From JANYGA01 sp031420415 (GTDB lineage: Bacteria > Vulcanimicrobiota > Vulcanimicrobiia > Vulcanimicrobiales > Vulcanimicrobiaceae), in the NCBI GenBank assembly GCA_031420415.1, contig JANOMT010000009.1:88906-152905 (forward strand): 64,000 nucleotides of DNA, written 5' to 3'. This document shows, piece by piece, positions 61,467 through 64,000 of this stretch; the first letter of the stretch is position 1; each line of letters opens with the position of its first letter. The notes below the pieces were generated by a model. It was not told where the DNA came from, did not search any database, and saw only the letters and a program-made list of their open reading frames with translations. A program made the position numbers and the translations under genes.

Positions 61467-61736
61467 TTAGCGACGCAGGCCGAGATCGGCGATAAGCTTG
61501 CGGTAGCGCTCGAGCTCTTTCTTCTGAAGGTAGCCTAGAAGACGACGGCGCTGCCCGACCTGAATAAGAAGGCCACGGCGGCTATGGTGGTCCTTCTTGT
61601 GGATTTTGAGGTGCTCGGTAAGCTGATTGATCGAGGCGGTCAGTACGGCGACCTGGACGTCGGCGGAGCCGGTATCGCCCGGGGTGCGGCCGAATTTCGT
61701 GGAGAGTTCGGCTTTTTGTTCTTTGGTCAGGGGCAC
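61467..61736 (-). CDS. rpsO: 30S ribosomal protein S15
   Basis: The 89-residue protein matches S15: MPLTKEQKAELSTKFGRTPG, DTGSADVQVAVLTASINQLT, HKKDHHSRRGLLIQVGQRRR and LLGYLQKKELERYRKLIADL. It binds the central domain of 16S rRNA. The length is the family's usual 89. It is followed by its own terminator, and two genes separate it from pnp, whose usual place is directly downstream. Confidence 0.97.
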   Translation of the reverse strand: MPLTKEQKAELSTKFGRTPGDTGSADVQVAVLTASINQLTEHLKIHKKDHHSRRGLLIQVGQRRRLLGYLQKKELERYRKLIADLGLRR

Positions 61737-61892
61737 GATGTAGTGTTCCTTCGATCGGAGGAAAGTCTCGCTCGGCTCCAGAGTTCGGGCGTGACGAGCA
61801 CGCGAACGACCGGGTCGGCGACCGACGGATCATACCAGACCGCCGGTCCGTTCGCAACGCGTTCTCTGCCGACGCGGCGTGGGGCGCTCGCG

Positions 61893-62171
61893 CTATGCGG
61901 GCGTCGTAAGCGCCGTTCGCAAGAGGTCTCGCACGCGAGCGAGGGCCGGATCGAGCGTGCTTTCAGGCGCGGCTTGTCGCTCGAGGGCCGCGAGTGCGGC
62001 CTGCGCATCGGCGACCGGGAGCAACAACGGCACGCGCTCCGCGACCTCCGCGTCGAAGCGCTCGAGTGCGCGCTTGGCCATGTTGGCTTGGCCGAATGAA
62101 TACGCGTGGTGGCTAGCGTTTCCGAGAAGCTTGAGCTCGGATTCGAGAAACGCGCGAAAGTCGGAGAGCAT
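61893..62171 (-). CDS. Small helical protein of unknown function
   Basis: The 92-residue product starts MLSDFRAFLESELKLLGNAS and is rich in Leu, Ala and Glu in a regular helical pattern (YSFGQANMAKRALERFDAEV, DAQAALAALERQAAPESTLD). No domain, signal or membrane segment is recognised. Composition and divergence from the Rieske gene (34 nt apart) support real coding. It lies 156 nt upstream of rpsO on the same strand. Confidence 0.55.
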   Translation of the reverse strand: MLSDFRAFLESELKLLGNASHHAYSFGQANMAKRALERFDAEVAERVPLLLPVADAQAALAALERQAAPESTLDPALARVRDLLRTALTTPA

Positions 62172-62204
62172 GAATTCGCGCTTCGCCTCCGCAAACGGGG
62201 CGCC

Positions 62205-62522
62205 ATGTCGAAGTTCGTTCCCGTGGCGCAGGTCGCCGATATCCCAGCCGGCGAGTCGCGCGCATACGTCGTCGGCGATCGTGAGATCGCGGTCTTTAAT
62301 GTCGACGGCGTCTTTCACGCGATCGAGAATGCGTGTCCGCATCAAGGCGGACCGCTCGCCGAAGGCTGGATCGAGGGCAAGATCGTGACGTGCCCCTGGC
62401 ACGCGTGGTGTTTCGACGTGACGACGGGCGCGATGACGCTCGGCGGTTATACGACCGTCGATGCCTTCGACGTCGCGCTCGATGGCACGACCGTCACCGT
62501 TGCTTCCGAACCGCGGATGTAG
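62205..62522 (+). CDS. Rieske [2Fe-2S] ferredoxin-like protein
   Basis: The 105-residue protein has the Rieske cluster ligands in CPHQGGPL (Cys44, His46) and CPWHAWCF (Cys63, His66), with the beta-sandwich SKFVPVAQVADIPAGESRAY before and MTLGGYTTVDAFDVALDGTT after. Size fits the NirD or dioxygenase-ferredoxin class that passes electrons to a partner oxidoreductase. ATG 62205 starts the family N-terminus. The 3' end overlaps the convergent IDI gene by 76 nt, and no partner gene is adjacent. Confidence 0.9.
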   Translation: MSKFVPVAQVADIPAGESRAYVVGDREIAVFNVDGVFHAIENACPHQGGPLAEGWIEGKIVTCPWHAWCFDVTTGAMTLGGYTTVDAFDVALDGTTVTVASEPRM

Positions 62523-63544
62523 CGCGCTCCCGGAAGGTCGTTTGCGTTCCGGCAACCGCTCACGAAGAGCGCGATGCGATAGCCCGCAATCATCGCGTCG
62601 AGCGCTTCCGCAACGGCTTCGGCGGATCGCGTTGCGGGTTCGAGAAACGGAAGGCCGACGGCTGCGACGTTCGCGCCGACGGCGATGGATTTCGCGATCT
62701 CGACGCCCGTGCGAATGCCGCCGCTCGCCACGATGACGGCGTGCGGAAACGCGGCCCGAAGAGCTTCGGTTGCTTCGGCCGTGGGATAGCCCCAATCCGC
62801 GAAGGTTTCCGCGAGCGCTTCGCGTGCGGGATCTCCCGAACGGCGGCCCTCGACGCGAGCCCACGACGTGCCGCCGGCACCCGCAACATCGATCGCCGCG
62901 ACACCAGCATCGAGCAGGCGTCCTGCCGTTCGCACGGAGATTCCCGACCCGACGCTCTTGGCGATGACGGGCACGTGGAGCGCGCGGCAGACGGCCGCGA
63001 TGCGCGGTAAGAGCGCGCGGAAATTCGTATCGCCGTGCGGTTGCAACGCTTCTTGCAACGGGTTGAGATGGAGATAGAGCGCGTTTGCACCAATGCTCTC
63101 GACGATGCGTCGCGCGTCGTCGACGGTCACGCCGTAATTGAGTTGGACGGCGCCGATATTGGCGAAGAGAACGATGTTCGGTGCCACGTCGCGCACGCGA
63201 TAGGTCGGCAACAGGGCGACGTCTTCGAGCGCGGCGCGTTGACTTCCGAGCGCAAGCGCGACACCCGCGGCTTGGGCGGCGATGGCGAGATTATCGTTGA
63301 TCGCACGCGCGCGCTCCGTGCCACCGGTCATCGACGAAATAACGAGCGGTGCTGCGAGGCGGTGGCCGAGAAAGTCGATGGCGGTCTCGACGTCTTCGAG
63401 CGCGCATTCCGGGAGGGCTTCGTGACGTAAACGGACACGGGCAAAGCCGGTGTCGAGCGTCGAGGCGACGTCTTCTTCGAGACAGATATCGAGATGGCGC
63501 GACTTGCGTGATTCGATCGTGCGTCCCGCGGGCGAATTATTCAC
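62447..63544 (-). CDS. fni: Type 2 isopentenyl-diphosphate isomerase
   Basis: The 365-residue FMN enzyme interconverts IPP and DMAPP with NADPH. RKSRHLDICL and LRHEALPEC start the family match. LVISSMTGGTERARAINDNL and ALGSQRAALEDV follow, then IDVAGAGGTSWARVEGRR and VIVASGGIRTGVEIAKSIAV. GTG 63544 is preferred because it leaves room for a promoter with the divergent gene at 63600; ATG 63601 would overlap it. The C-terminus extends about 20 residues past the usual end and overlaps the Rieske gene. Confidence 0.9.
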   Translation of the reverse strand: MNNSPAGRTIESRKSRHLDICLEEDVASTLDTGFARVRLRHEALPECALEDVETAIDFLGHRLAAPLVISSMTGGTERARAINDNLAIAAQAAGVALALGSQRAALEDVALLPTYRVRDVAPNIVLFANIGAVQLNYGVTVDDARRIVESIGANALYLHLNPLQEALQPHGDTNFRALLPRIAAVCRALHVPVIAKSVGSGISVRTAGRLLDAGVAAIDVAGAGGTSWARVEGRRSGDPAREALAETFADWGYPTAEATEALRAAFPHAVIVASGGIRTGVEIAKSIAVGANVAAVGLPFLEPATRSAEAVAEALDAMIAGYRIALFVSGCRNANDLPGARYIRGSEATVTVVPSSATSKASTVV

Positions 63545-63599
63545 TACGGCGAACCGAGTCCGCTTCAGTACTACACAATTCCTATCGCAAGTGAGCTTC

Positions 63600-64000
63600 A
63601 TGTCATCAGAAATCGCAACGTGGGATGGTCGAGTCGGCACCGCCGGCGGCCCGCAGTTTGCCGGGGCGCTGCGCTCACTCGCGCAAGATCGAGGCTTCGA
63701 TGCGGCGGCTTTCGCCAACGCTTGCGAACTCGACGAGGCCGACGTGGCCGCGGTTTTCGGCGGCGAGCGTCGCGCGAGCGTGAGCGAACTCGCACGGTTC
63801 GCGCACGCGCTCAAACTTCGCGCGATCGAATTCATGCAGGTTGTCGGTTTGCTTTCTCTCGAGGTGTACGCGCAGGGGCTCGACCCACTCTACTTCCTTC
63901 CCGAAGGCATGATCCGGAAAGACGCTCGCATCTACATGCGCGAGATTAACCCGCGTCACGCCGTGCCGGAACGCGACATGCTCGTGCGGAACCCGACGCT
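63600..64000 (+). CDS. HTH-type protein, 3' end outside window
   Basis: ATG 63600 opens a frame that reaches the window end (134 codons, no stop). The visible part begins MSSEIATWDGRVGTAGGPQF, then shows a helical stretch with possible Xre-like helix-turn-helix (FDAAAFANACELDEADVAAV, RASVSELARFAHALKLRAIE), and continues VGLLSLEVYAQGLDPLYFLP. It is divergent from the IDI gene. The domain content of the missing part cannot be judged. Confidence 0.55.
   Translation, partial: MSSEIATWDGRVGTAGGPQFAGALRSLAQDRGFDAAAFANACELDEADVAAVFGGERRASVSELARFAHALKLRAIEFMQVVGLLSLEVYAQGLDPLYFLPEGMIRKDARIYMREINPRHAVPERDMLVRNPT

Noticed and set aside
1..64000. Search for tRNA, rRNA, riboswitch or CRISPR array
   Set aside because: No cloverleaf, rRNA-like conserved stretch or regular direct repeats with spacers were recognised by eye; a covariance-model search would be decisive.

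Overview
The window is a GC-rich, densely packed bacterial chromosome segment. Short intergenic gaps, many 1-4 nt stop/start overlaps and frequent GTG/TTG starts are seen throughout. FtsEX with an EnvC-like M23 protein, periplasmic S41 proteases, lipoprotein-type signals, a UbiA/UbiD pair of the futalosine menaquinone type, a type 2 IPP isomerase and an ImuA/ImuB/DnaE2 mutasome under a Cheo-type (CGAAC-N4-GTTCG) SOS box suggest a free-living, respiring bacterium outside the best-studied phyla. The mix resembles the uncultured Eremiobacterota (WPS-2), but this is a guess from gene content and not a demonstrated assignment. No rRNA, tRNA, CRISPR array or intact mobile element was found.

Layout. 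1-4.8 kb is a decayed accessory zone: an IS3 remnant, a frameshifted zincin (lethal-factor-like) gene, one intact secreted lipase, and an eroded Xre/RES toxin-antitoxin pair. 4.8-9.2 kb carries an RNase E/G with a basic tail, a HAD phosphatase and a PEBP lipoprotein. 9.2-15.1 kb (minus strand) is a cell-envelope block: ftsE-ftsX-envC and two S41 proteases. 15.1-17.3 kb holds an acyl-CoA dehydrogenase, a secreted peroxiredoxin and a photoactive-yellow-protein homologue. 17.3-23.2 kb (minus) holds a CHRD-like protein, a cysteine synthase, a dienelactone hydrolase and a YhaO/YhaN-like nuclease/ATPase pair. 23.2-24.5 kb has a broken Uma2 gene and a TMEM175 channel gene split by one extra base.

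24.5-38 kb is framed by the two halves of an SOS mutasome: dnaE2 at one end and imuA-[34-aa membrane ORF]-imuB at the other. Both have the same promoter geometry, with a LexA-type box exactly between -35 and -10 and a start codon only 9 nt after -10. Between them lie an aldo/keto reductase, molybdate transport genes (modBCA), a peptide-type binding protein, a DECR2-like reductase and a ferritin-like hydrolase. 38-47.4 kb is mixed metabolism and signalling: MmsA, a hydrolase, a VOC protein, a TPR protein, an MmyB-type regulator, STAS, quinone reductase, and a PAS-GGDEF-EAL protein with DUF427. 47.4-49.7 kb is a GntR(YtrA-like)-ABC export operon with a 28-bp dyad operator and a 41-codon leader ORF. 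49.7-53.8 kb holds LivK, MqnP and MqnL-like genes. 54-64 kb holds a broken CPBP protease gene, a membrane GGDEF-EAL protein, pnp, a GNAT, a threonine aldolase with a collapsed tandem copy, rpsO, a Rieske protein, type 2 IDI and a partial HTH gene cut by the window end.

The best leads are the 34-aa SOS-linked membrane ORF, the twin near-leaderless SOS promoters and the PYP homologue. Several frameshifts and one in-frame stop could be true decay or assembly error, and are flagged separately.
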